Assembly: GCA_003280655.1 (NCBI GenBank)
Contig: QCEK01000011.1
Span: 1-50,729 of the forward strand
Origin: Prochlorococcus sp. AG-355-O17
GTDB taxonomy: Bacteria; Cyanobacteriota; Cyanobacteriia; PCC-6307; Cyanobiaceae
DNA: 50,729 nucleotides
Direction: 5' to 3'
Shown here: positions 1 through 6,866 of the stretch, piece by piece
Layout of the letters: every line of letters begins with the position of its first letter
How positions within the stretch are numbered: position 1 is the first letter of the stretch
Position numbers and translations under genes: made by a program
The notes under the pieces: generated by a model
Database searches by the model: none
The model's input: only the letters and a program-made list of their open reading frames with translations
What the model was told of the DNA's origin: nothing

Positions 1-197
1 TCATGTTTATTTATTAAAGTGCTTTCACCCTAAATTTATAAAGTTAAAAATAAATTAAAAATTATTTAATTCCCTGGTCAAATCTGATTAAAAATTGACT
101 AACTCAAAATAAAAAAATTAATCAGAATTTAAACTCTTTTTGGGAAAAAGTTAATCTCTTTAGAGCAAGTTAAACATGGAGAATAAATTCAACACTA

Positions 198-1196
198 ATG
201 AGAAATTTTTTAAAGATAGTCTTAGGGCTATCAATAATCAGTGCAAGTATTTCAAGTTGTGGAAACAAATCAAATGATTTAATTGGAGATTTAGATTTAT
301 CTGATTGCAATCCAAATAATACTGTTGACAGCAAATATTGTGATCGAGATGGAGATTTTCTCGCAGACCTACCGCTTTCCGAAGCTGAATGGATAGATCC
401 TGAAACCATTGTGTTCTCATATACACCTGTTGAAGACCCCTCCGTTTATGCAAAAGTTTGGGAAGATTTTGTAATACATATGTCTAAGGTGACTGGTAAA
501 AAAGTCACTTTCTTACCAGTTCAATCTTATGCTGCTCAAGTTGAGGCAATGAGATCTGGACGTCTTCATGTAGCAGGAATTAATACTGGAAGCAATACAG
601 TGGCAGCAGCATGTGCAGGAGCAGTTCCATTTGGAATGATGGCTAAAAAAGATTTATCTTACGGTTATGAAATGGAAATTATTGTTCCTTCTGATAGTCC
701 AATTAATTCTCCTGCAGATTTAAAAGGTAAAAAAGTTACATTTACATCTAAGACATCTAATTCAGGATTTAAAGCACCATCGGCCATCCTTAAAGGAGAA
801 TTTGGTCTTGAGGCAAATAAAGATTTCACCCCAGTCTTTTCTGGCAAGCATCAAAATTCAATAATGGGTGTTGCAAACAAAGATTATGAAGTAGCACCAA
901 TTGCTAACTCAGTTCTTACAAGAATGGATGCAAGAGGTGTTGTTGATTCTTCTAAAATAAGAACTATTTATAAATCCCAAACCTTCCCAACGACAGGTTA
1001 TGCTCATGCTCATAATCTACATCCAGCTGTAGTTGCAAAAGTAAAGCAAGCTTTTTACACCTATAACTGGGATAATTCAACATTAGATAAAGAATTTAAA
1101 AAGGCTGATAGATTCATTTCAATAAGTCACAAGCACGATTGGGATGTTATTAGAAAAATAGATAAGGCTAATGGTGTTGTTTATGATTGCAAATAA
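198..1196 (+). CDS. phnD: Phosphonate/phosphite ABC transporter substrate-binding lipoprotein PhnD
   Basis: Periplasmic solute-binding protein that would deliver phosphonate or phosphite to the PhnC/PhnE importer encoded just downstream. The N-terminus has a basic start, a hydrophobic stretch and a lipobox-like ISSC with Cys21, so it is probably a lipid-anchored protein. The body (about 332 aa) has PhnD-family features: a TFLPVQSYAAQVEAMRSGR-like segment near residue 100, a G-x-N-T-G-S segment, and the later KVTFTSKTSNSGF segment typical of the fold. It is followed 31 bp later by phnC. No C-P lyase genes are visible, so the actual substrate is open. Homologues in Prochlorococcus have been linked to phosphite and methylphosphonate binding; that is family knowledge, not visible here. 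Confidence 0.93.
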   Translation: MRNFLKIVLGLSIISASISSCGNKSNDLIGDLDLSDCNPNNTVDSKYCDRDGDFLADLPLSEAEWIDPETIVFSYTPVEDPSVYAKVWEDFVIHMSKVTGKKVTFLPVQSYAAQVEAMRSGRLHVAGINTGSNTVAAACAGAVPFGMMAKKDLSYGYEMEIIVPSDSPINSPADLKGKKVTFTSKTSNSGFKAPSAILKGEFGLEANKDFTPVFSGKHQNSIMGVANKDYEVAPIANSVLTRMDARGVVDSSKIRTIYKSQTFPTTGYAHAHNLHPAVVAKVKQAFYTYNWDNSTLDKEFKKADRFISISHKHDWDVIRKIDKANGVVYDCK

Positions 1197-1227
1197 AAAT
1201 TTTTAATCATAAATAAAATCAGACTTA

Positions 1228-1995
1228 ATGCTTAAAACAATAAACCTCAAAAAGGTTTATCCAAATGGAGAAGAGGCGCTTAAAGGAATAAACCTAGAAA
1301 TTCCTAATGGGCAAGTAGTTGCTCTTATCGGTCCTTCAGGTGCTGGTAAAAGTACTTTTATTAGAACAATAAATAGATTAGTTGAGCCCACTTCAGGGAA
1401 AGTTTATTTCGCTAATGAAAAAAATGACATTACTTCTTTAAATAAATCTAAATTAAGAAAAATAAGAAGACAAATTGGAATGATTTTCCAGGAATTTGCT
1501 TTGGTAGAAAGATTAAGTGTAATGGAAAATGTCCTTTCCGGCAGATTAGGTTACGTAGGATTTTGGAATAGTTTTTTCAGGAAATTTCCTCAAAAAGATA
1601 TTGAAGAAGCATTCCGTCTGCTTCAAAGAATTGGACTAGAGCATATGCTTGATAAAAGAGCCGATGAATTGTCAGGAGGGCAGAGGCAAAGAGTAGGAAT
1701 TGCTAGAGCTTTGATACAAAATCCAATGTTACTTTTAGTAGATGAACCTACCGCTAGTTTAGATCCCAAAAATTCCAGGCAAATTATGCGATTAATATGC
1801 GAGTTATGTAATGAAAGAAATCTTGCTGCGATTATAAATATTCATGATGTTTTTCTTGCTCAGAATTTTGCAGAAAGAATAATAGGTTTAAAAGCTGGAG
1901 AAATTGTTTACGATGGCAAGCCAAGTGGCTTATCAGAGACAATACTTACAAAAATATATGGAGAAGAAGACTGGTCTAAAACTGTAGCAAATTAG
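1228..1995 (+). CDS. phnC: Phosphonate/phosphite ABC transporter ATPase PhnC
   Basis: Cytoplasmic ATPase that powers the PhnD/PhnE importer. The 255-aa protein shows a Walker [10 protein letters not shown] at residues 35-43, the ABC signature LSGGQ at 148-152, Walker B LLLVDEP at 168-174, and the switch His206 in NIHD. Length and motif spacing are normal for PhnC. It sits between phnD and two permease genes (11 bp to the next), so the four genes are very likely one operon. Confidence 0.95.
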   Translation: MLKTINLKKVYPNGEEALKGINLEIPNGQVVALIGPSGAGKSTFIRTINRLVEPTSGKVYFANEKNDITSLNKSKLRKIRRQIGMIFQEFALVERLSVMENVLSGRLGYVGFWNSFFRKFPQKDIEEAFRLLQRIGLEHMLDKRADELSGGQRQRVGIARALIQNPMLLLVDEPTASLDPKNSRQIMRLICELCNERNLAAIINIHDVFLAQNFAERIIGLKAGEIVYDGKPSGLSETILTKIYGEEDWSKTVAN

Positions 1996-2006
1996 GAATA
2001 TATTAA

Positions 2007-2804
2007 ATGAATGATAAGAAAGTAATTTGGAAAAGAAAACCGTTAATAAAAAATAGGTTATTAAGAATTGGATTAATTTTGCTAATTAGTACTTACTTAT
2101 TATCTGTTTTCCTAACTACCGAAATTGATTGGCAAAGAATTCTTGAAGGGATCCCAAGGGGTAAAAATTTTATATTTGCTTTTTTCCCTCCAGATTTTAT
2201 AACTAGATCTGATGAGATTTTGGCAGGTATTTTTGAAAGTCTATGGATGACTATTGTTGCAACTATTGTGGGGATACTTATTTCTATACCTGTATCCTTA
2301 GGGGCGGCTAAAAACATAGCTCCTAAATTTGTTTATTTCTTATCAAGAGGAGTTATCACATTGTCTAGGAGTTTTCAGGAAGTTATCCTAGCAATATTTT
2401 TTGTTAAGTTAATGGGTTTTGGACCTTTTGCTGGGATGGTAACTCTGAGTTTATCGACAATAGGGTTTTTCGCTAAATTATTATCTGAAGATATTGAAGA
2501 CATAAATAAATCCCAAGCTGAAGCAATCAAATCTACTGGCAGCAGTTGGTTTCAATGGGTTAATTATGGTGTCCAGCCTCAAGTTATGCCAAGATTTATT
2601 GGATTATCTTTATACAGATTGGATATTAATTTTAGAGAGTCAGCGGTAATTGGAATTGTTGGGGGAGGAGGTATTGGTTCTACCTTAAATACAGCTTTTG
2701 ATAGATATGAATTTGAGACTGCAGCGGCTGTTATTATCGTAATTATTTCTATCGTGATGATTGTTGAATATACATCTAGTCATCTCAGGAAATTAATAAA
2801 GTAA
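2007..2804 (+). CDS. phnE: Phosphonate/phosphite ABC transporter permease PhnE (first copy)
   Basis: Inner-membrane permease of the PhnCDE importer, 265 aa. It has an N-terminal TM helix (about residues 20-40), a cluster of further hydrophobic helices, and a permease coupling segment around ESTGSSWFQWVNYGVQPQVMP-type residues, followed by a glycine-rich IVGGGGIGSTL loop typical of PhnE. Its stop overlaps the start of the second permease gene by one base (TAATG), indicating translational coupling. The two permeases probably form a heterodimer in the membrane. Confidence 0.93.
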   Translation: MNDKKVIWKRKPLIKNRLLRIGLILLISTYLLSVFLTTEIDWQRILEGIPRGKNFIFAFFPPDFITRSDEILAGIFESLWMTIVATIVGILISIPVSLGAAKNIAPKFVYFLSRGVITLSRSFQEVILAIFFVKLMGFGPFAGMVTLSLSTIGFFAKLLSEDIEDINKSQAEAIKSTGSSWFQWVNYGVQPQVMPRFIGLSLYRLDINFRESAVIGIVGGGGIGSTLNTAFDRYEFETAAAVIIVIISIVMIVEYTSSHLRKLIK

Positions 2805-3619
2805 TGCCAATAATAAAACAAAAGGATTACAAAACCTGGAAAAAATTTGATCGAAAAAGAGATTTACAAAACTGGCTTTGTTGGTTCTTAGGTACTTTAA
2901 TTTTTAGCTTTTGTTTCGGTCTGATTAGTAGTAAAACAATCTGGTTTTATGTATTTGATTCACATAATGAGGCTTTAGATCTTTTAGGTAGGATGTTTCC
3001 TCCAGAAACTAATTATTTCTTCACTTTAATAAAACCTATTTGGGATACTTTAAATATCGCGACTATTGGTACAACGATTGGAACTTTAATTGCAATACCA
3101 TTAGCTTTTTTATCCGCAAACAATACTACCCCAAGTAAAAAGTTTTTAAGACCTTTAGCCTTATTTTGCATAGTTTCAAGCAGATCAATTAATTCAGTAA
3201 TCTGGGCATTACTTCTGGTTGCAGTTGTCGGTCCGGGAGTCTTGGCTGGCATAATTGCTATCGGATTAAGATCGATTGGATTTTGTGGAAAATTACTTTA
3301 TGAAGCTATAGAGGAAATTGATGAAAACCAAATTGAAGCTATTGAGGCAACAGGGGCAAATAAAGCACAAATTATGACCTTTGGCATAGTGCCTCAAATT
3401 CTCCCAGCATTTACGAGTATTTCTATTTATAGGTGGGATATAAATATAAGAGAAGCAACTGTTGTTGGCTTAGTTGGAGCAGGAGGTATAGGGATAGAAT
3501 TAGATGCTCAAATAGGAGACTTAGCTTGGGCTAAGGTATCAGTTATTTTATTAGCAATAGTAGTGGCAGTAGTTTTTAGTGAATGGATTACAGCAAAAAT
3601 AAGAAAGGCTATTATTTAG
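2804..3619 (+). CDS. phnE: Phosphonate/phosphite ABC transporter permease PhnE (second copy)
   Basis: Second membrane subunit of the importer, 271 aa. It shares the PhnE layout with its neighbour: an N-terminal TM helix, a central TM bundle, a coupling motif EATGANKAQIMTFGIVPQ, and a glycine-rich VGLVGAGGIGIEL segment near the C-terminus. The start ATG overlaps the upstream stop, so the start is well fixed. Having two different PhnE proteins encoded in tandem is common for this transporter family. Confidence 0.93.
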   Translation: MPIIKQKDYKTWKKFDRKRDLQNWLCWFLGTLIFSFCFGLISSKTIWFYVFDSHNEALDLLGRMFPPETNYFFTLIKPIWDTLNIATIGTTIGTLIAIPLAFLSANNTTPSKKFLRPLALFCIVSSRSINSVIWALLLVAVVGPGVLAGIIAIGLRSIGFCGKLLYEAIEEIDENQIEAIEATGANKAQIMTFGIVPQILPAFTSISIYRWDINIREATVVGLVGAGGIGIELDAQIGDLAWAKVSVILLAIVVAVVFSEWITAKIRKAII

Positions 3620-3664
3620 ACTAAATTAAATACTAGGATGAATAGTTAAGTAAAGATAAATTAA

Positions 3665-4675
3665 ATGCAATTTTCTGATAGATATCTAAGTGTTTGGGTT
3701 TTCTTAGCAATGTGTATTGGATCTTTATCCGGTTATTTATTTCCTAATTTATCTCAATTTATAGGCGAATTAGAACTCTCAAGAATAAATCTTCCAATAG
3801 CAATTCTTATCTGGGGAATGATTTTTCCAATGATGTTATCAATAGATTTCAAGTCAATAATAAATTTGAAATATAAGATTAAAGGATTTTCTATTGTCCT
3901 TTTTATTAATTGGTTAATAAAACCAGTTTCAATGGCAATCATTGCAGCCTCTTTTTTATATTTTTTATATGGTAATTTTATAGATCCTGTACTTGCTAAA
4001 GAATATGTTTCTGGAATGATTCTATTAGGAATAGCCCCATGTACAGCAATGGTTTTTGTCTGGAGTAATCTTGTTAAAGGCGATCCTTTATTTACTTTAA
4101 TCCAAGTAGCTATTAATGATCTAATATTAATTTTAGCCTTTCCATTATTGTCAAAAATTCTTTTAGGATTTAACAGTATAGATATCCCGTTAGATACTGT
4201 TTTCGGTTCTGTAATAATCTTTATTTTGGTACCACTTTTTCTAGCAATATTTTTAAAAAATAAAATCTATAGCGAAAAAAGAATAAAAAGTATTTTGAAT
4301 AAAAGTAAAAGTTATTCTTTGTTTTTTTTAATTCTTACAGTCTTTTTATTATTCTTTGTTCAATCAAAATCTATATTACAAAATCCTATTCATATAATCT
4401 TAATTTCAATTCCATTAATAATTCAGACTCTTTTTATTTTTTATTTAACTGCTTTTTCAATGAAGTTTTTTAGGCAAAAGTTTTCTATTTCCTGTCCAGG
4501 CTCGATGATAGCCGCTTCAAACTTTTTTGAACTTGCAGTAGCTGTATCGATAACTCTTTTTGGTATTAATTCAGGAGCTGCTTTGGCTACCATCGTTGGG
4601 GTACTAGTAGAAGTTCCTTTGATGCTTTATTTAGTAAATATTTCGAAGTCTTCCAAAATATTATTTATAAAGTAA
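3665..4675 (+). CDS. acr3: Arsenite efflux permease, ACR3 family
   Basis: Predicted inner-membrane arsenite exporter, 336 aa with about ten hydrophobic segments. The diagnostic ACR3 segment GIAPCTAMVFVWSNL is present, including the essential cysteine, as is a later conserved glutamate segment SNFFELAVAVSI. It lies 45 bp after phnE on the same strand. The location beside a phosphorus importer is sensible: arsenate enters through phosphate systems and leaves as arsenite. No ArsR-type repressor or arsenate reductase gene is adjacent. Its 3' end overlaps a small opposite-strand gene by 11 bp. Confidence 0.9.
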   Translation: MQFSDRYLSVWVFLAMCIGSLSGYLFPNLSQFIGELELSRINLPIAILIWGMIFPMMLSIDFKSIINLKYKIKGFSIVLFINWLIKPVSMAIIAASFLYFLYGNFIDPVLAKEYVSGMILLGIAPCTAMVFVWSNLVKGDPLFTLIQVAINDLILILAFPLLSKILLGFNSIDIPLDTVFGSVIIFILVPLFLAIFLKNKIYSEKRIKSILNKSKSYSLFFLILTVFLLFFVQSKSILQNPIHIILISIPLIIQTLFIFYLTAFSMKFFRQKFSISCPGSMIAASNFFELAVAVSITLFGINSGAALATIVGVLVEVPLMLYLVNISKSSKILFIK

Positions 4676-4832
4676 TATTTTCTTCTTCAAGTTTTTTCTT
4701 AAGTTCTAGTGGCATATAAGCAATATCTTTTTTAACTGCATCTATCGCATCTTTATACTTTTCAGGATTAGATAAAAGCGTTTTTATTAAGTTATATTGA
4801 CTTTCTATTTCCTGAGAGGAAAATTTACTCAT
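4665..4832 (-). CDS. Small hypothetical protein (55 aa)
   Basis: Opposite-strand reading frame of 55 codons, starting at ATG (4832) and ending TTA/TAA at 4665-4667, overlapping the 3' end of acr3 by 11 bp. The product is charged and probably helical: SQYNLIKTLL, then PEKYKDAIDAVKKDI, then a Lys/Glu-rich tail. Codon use matches neighbouring genes and the frame fills the gap exactly. No family is recognised. A copy of the TTGAC-T-GTCAA motif lies about 30 bp upstream of its start. Confidence 0.55.
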   Translation of the reverse strand: MSKFSSQEIESQYNLIKTLLSNPEKYKDAIDAVKKDIAYMPLELKKKLEEENITL

Positions 4833-4854
4833 TTTTAAAAACTTATCACTTTTT

Positions 4855-4880
4855 TTATTTTAGATTGACTGTCAATTTAA
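4855..4880. repeat. Third, partial copy of the dispersed repeat (TTGAC-T-GTCAA core)
   Basis: This stretch matches the right half of the 43-bp repeats at 5189-5231 and 6463-6505: TTATTTTAGAT, then TGACTGTCAAT. Here the core is a perfect 13-bp palindrome, ATTGAC-T-GTCAAT, whereas the other two copies have one arm changed (ATCGAC). It sits between the divergent starts of the genes at 4832 (minus) and 4930 (plus). Confidence 0.55.
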
Positions 4881-4929
4881 TCTGTCTTTAAATATCAACT
4901 CCTAAAATAAATTTAATTTTTAAATTATT

Positions 4930-5187
4930 TTGGGTTACTTAAAAAAAGAATTTATTAAATCACTTAAAGTTAAAGGGTCCATATTTTTAATTGTGTTAAT
5001 TATTGGATTTATTTACTCAAGTCCAAAATCAAAAGTAATTATTGCAAATTCTTTGACTTCTTCCGCTAAATTTTTAAACGAAACTGTAGAAATAACAGAT
5101 AAAGATAATTGGTTTTCTGAACCTGATTTCATTTTTAGTCTTAGGTTAAAATTACGAGAATTATTGAGAGGAACTCAAAGAGGTTGA
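4930..5187 (+). CDS. Small one-TM hypothetical protein, look-alike of the gene at 5227-5439
   Basis: An 85-aa frame with a TTG start. Residues 16-30 form one hydrophobic helix (GSIFLIVLIIGFIYSS) preceded by lysines, so the protein is probably inner-membrane anchored with the C-terminal part outside. The segment after the helix, I-I-A-N-x-L with a later F-L-x-x-T-V and D-x-x-W, resembles the I-A-D-x-L, F-L-F-K-T-V and L-N-K-W segments of the protein encoded head-on at 5227-5439, suggesting distant paralogy. There is no clear ribosome-binding site, so the start is uncertain. Function unknown. Confidence 0.6.
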   Translation: MGYLKKEFIKSLKVKGSIFLIVLIIGFIYSSPKSKVIIANSLTSSAKFLNETVEITDKDNWFSEPDFIFSLRLKLRELLRGTQRG

Positions 5188-5188
5188 G

Positions 5189-5231
5189 AAGGAGCTAAAT
5201 GCTAATTATGGTAGATCGACTGTCAATCAAT
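5189..5231. repeat. 43-bp direct repeat, left copy flanking the cupredoxin operon
   Basis: Ungapped match to 6463-6505 with 37 of 43 positions identical by eye, including an unbroken 20-bp run (TAGATCGACTGTCAATCAAT). It starts with AAGGAGCTAA. The copy overlaps the stop codon of the minus-strand gene ending at 5227. In the other copy the same segment is the 3' trailer and terminator of a gene remnant, so the repeat is probably a duplicated gene-end sequence. Confidence 0.7.
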
Positions 5232-5439
5232 AAGCAGTTCCTCCTAATTTCTCAAGTAATTCATACTTATCTCTTTTCTCATACCACTTATTTAAATCTT
5301 CTTCACTTACTGTTTTAAATAAAAATAAGGATATCTTTCCCAAATAATCAGCGATATAAATTCTTGAAATTGGGTTTAGAGAAAAATAAATTATGGTAAT
5401 TAAAACTAATAAAAGCTCAACTAGGAGTATGCGTTTCAT
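5227..5439 (-). CDS. Small one-TM hypothetical protein
   Basis: A 70-aa protein: an N-terminal hydrophobic helix (MKRILLVELLLVLITIIYFS) and a short charged tail with DLNKWYEKRDKYELLEKL. It is the last gene of a three-gene minus-strand run, 8 bp after the PDZ-protein gene. It resembles the protein encoded at 4930-5187 in the segment following the helix. No family is recognised. Probably an inner-membrane or secreted small protein. Confidence 0.65.
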   Translation of the reverse strand: MKRILLVELLLVLITIIYFSLNPISRIYIADYLGKISLFLFKTVSEEDLNKWYEKRDKYELLEKLGGTAY

Positions 5440-5447
5440 TCAGAAAT

Positions 5448-6017
5448 TTAAATTGAAGTTCCTTTTTTGAGCTTTGACGAGGAATCATTTTCTGGAAAAA
5501 TCTGTTTTATATTTTCTGGAAAGAAAAACTCTAATTGCCTCCTTAAATCACCTTCATATAAATAGTCTTTTGTTGAGACTTTAAAAGTATCTCTTACTAA
5601 TCGAACATTTATTTTTTCCTTTTTACCTGCCTCATTAATTCTTGATAAAACTAATTTAATTGGCTTATCTTTTGGTCCTTTTATGAGAGAAACAGCTTCA
5701 TTTATACCCATTCCTTTAGTTGATTTGCCATCTATTTTTATGATTACATCATTTGGTTTAATGTCAGCTGAAGCAGCAGGTGAATCATTTATTACAGATT
5801 GAATAGTTAATTCAGCAGTGTCACTATTGAGAAAAAGCCTTATTCCAATCCCTGATATTTCCTTATCTTTTTTATGAGATAGTTTTTTATTAGTTTTCAC
5901 ACATCCTGCATAATCTAGTGCTTCTAAACATTTTTTATGTAATTCATCAGATATTTCAGCATTAACAGCAGTTGGTAAAGCGAGGGCAGCTAGTAATGGG
6001 AGTAGTAAGCGTTTCAT
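5448..6017 (-). CDS. Secreted PDZ-domain protein
   Basis: A 189-aa protein with a clean signal peptide (MKRLLLPLLAALALPTAVNA, cleavage likely after Ala20) and a PDZ domain at about residues 54-135, seen in GIGIRL, SPAASADIKPNDVIIKIDG and GMGINEAVSLIKGP. A Cys pair (KKCLEAL...GCVKT) lies between signal and PDZ. There is no serine protease domain, so it is not a Deg/Ctp protease; it may be a periplasmic adaptor. It lies 4 bp downstream of the cupredoxin gene on the same strand and is probably co-transcribed with it. Confidence 0.8.
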   Translation of the reverse strand: MKRLLLPLLAALALPTAVNAEISDELHKKCLEALDYAGCVKTNKKLSHKKDKEISGIGIRLFLNSDTAELTIQSVINDSPAASADIKPNDVIIKIDGKSTKGMGINEAVSLIKGPKDKPIKLVLSRINEAGKKEKINVRLVRDTFKVSTKDYLYEGDLRRQLEFFFPENIKQIFPENDSSSKLKKGTSI

Positions 6018-6021
6018 TTAT

Positions 6022-6426
6022 TTATTCAACAATAATTGAGCCTCCCATCCCAAAAGGTGCATGAGGAGAACAAACATAATAGTATTTCCCAGCTGATACA
6101 CCCGTTGTGTTCCATGATAGTTTTCCATCTTGTGTTCCAGGGGTACCTGATAATGTCCCTTTGGTTACTTGATCACCGCCTCCACGAGAAAATTCAGTCT
6201 TTATATAAAACGGATGACTAAACGCATCAACATTAAAAACAATAGTATCTCCTTTATTAACAGTAACTGTAGGATCATTCCCACTTACAGATCCATTTTT
6301 ATCTTTACCACTAAGAATATAGTTTTCTATACTTTCTGCTGAAACATCAATAAAGTAAGTCTCTGACTTTGCATTCGCTGGAAATGAAAAACCTAAAAGC
6401 AAAGGCAATAATAAAAGTGAACGCAT
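6022..6426 (-). CDS. Secreted plastocyanin/azurin-like blue copper protein (cupredoxin)
   Basis: A 134-aa protein with a signal peptide ending in ANA (about residue 19), followed by a single cupredoxin domain. The type 1 copper ligands are visible: the first His in FSHPFYIK and the C-terminal cluster Cys-x2-His-x4-Met in VCSPHAPFGMGG. It is not the photosynthetic plastocyanin sequence, having a longer loop region and a different N-terminus, so its redox partner is unknown. It is the first gene of a minus-strand operon with the PDZ protein and the small membrane protein, suggesting a periplasmic copper or electron-transfer role. Confidence 0.83.
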   Translation of the reverse strand: MRSLLLLPLLLGFSFPANAKSETYFIDVSAESIENYILSGKDKNGSVSGNDPTVTVNKGDTIVFNVDAFSHPFYIKTEFSRGGGDQVTKGTLSGTPGTQDGKLSWNTTGVSAGKYYYVCSPHAPFGMGGSIIVE

Positions 6427-6454
6427 AAACTTAAGGAATTTATATAAACATATT

Positions 6455-6481
6455 AAAAAAAAAAGGAGCTAATTGCCCCTT
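6455..6481 (-). terminator. Rho-independent terminator of the remnant gene at 6510-6680
   Basis: Read on the minus strand, AAGGGGC pairs with GCTCCTT around a 5-nt loop (one G-U pair) and is followed by a run of ten Ts. It lies about 30 bp after the stop codon at 6510-6512 and forms part of the right-hand 43-bp repeat. Confidence 0.7.
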
Positions 6482-6505
6482 ATTTTAGATCGACTGTCAA
6501 TCAAT
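6463..6505. repeat. 43-bp direct repeat, right copy
   Basis: Same orientation as the copy at 5189-5231, with a spacing of 1274 bp start to start. The cupredoxin-PDZ-small-protein operon lies exactly between the two copies. This copy keeps a working-looking terminator hairpin and poly-T; in the left copy the hairpin has decayed. A duplication, or recombination between gene-end sequences, could explain the arrangement. Confidence 0.7.
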
Positions 6506-6509
6506 TAAA

Positions 6510-6680
6510 TTATCCCATCGCTGCTACTTCTTCAGCAAGTTGTTTATTTCTTAGAATAACTTCTTCATCATTAAAAACAGGAAGTACATTCCATTCAACG
6601 CATATTCACGTATAAGTACTTGAAATGGAGTGTATATTTTCTTCTCTCTAAATTCTTTAAAACCCTTGCGGTAGTTGGGC
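6510..6680 (-). pseudogene. Remnant of an unidentified small gene, frameshifted and 5'-truncated at the island boundary
   Basis: On the minus strand one frame reads YRKGFKEFREKKIYTPFQVL then IREYA and continues to a stop in unrelated-looking residues. Near 6600 another frame takes over with CVEWNVLPVFNDEEVILRNK then QLAEEVAAMG and a stop at 6510-6512. Both segments look protein-like and join if one base is gained or lost near 6600. A terminator follows. Upstream, the frame runs directly into the partial tRNA-Thr copy, so the original 5' end appears to be missing. Family not recognised. An intact small gene reading only the second frame lacks a start codon. Confidence 0.5.
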
Positions 6681-6681
6681 T

Positions 6682-6735
6682 TTGGGCTATGCCCTCGCCG
6701 AGAATTGAACTCGGGGCCTCTCCCTTACCAAGGGA
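6682..6735. repeat. Left attachment-like repeat (partial tRNA-Thr copy)
   Basis: Perfect 54-bp match to 10409-10462. Bases 6690-6735 correspond to the anticodon arm with GGT, the variable loop, T arm, acceptor 3' strand and discriminator of tRNA-Thr; the D arm and 5' acceptor strand are absent. Weaker similarity continues for roughly 40 bp on the side below 6682, including CTTGCGGTA, also seen at 10393-10401. It cannot fold as a tRNA on its own. Confidence 0.88.
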
Positions 6736-6798
6736 ATTACGCTCTTTTGAAATTGATTGCTATGACTGCTTTTTATACTAATTATTACTTAATATAAA

Positions 6799-6823
6799 CG
6801 TATTAGAGCGAAAATTAGAGCAG
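6799..6823. repeat. ATTAGAGC tandem motif, left end of the island
   Basis: Two ATTAGAGC units 13 bp apart (in TATTAGAGCG and AAAATTAGAGCAG) sit about 65 bp inside the left boundary. A closely similar pair in the same orientation occurs inside the right boundary at 10300-10320. Possible recombinase arm-type sites; this is an inference from position and repetition only. Confidence 0.45.
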
Positions 6824-6866
6824 ATATCATGCTGAATATGAACCTTTATAAATTTCTTTAATTGGG

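Noticed and set aside
128-176. Possible Pho box before phnD (TTAAACTC, TTAATCTC and GTTAAAC)
   Set aside because: The units are loosely similar and spaced 22 and 19 bp; the 11-bp periodic repeat expected for a cyanobacterial Pho box is not there. A+T-rich DNA gives such matches easily.
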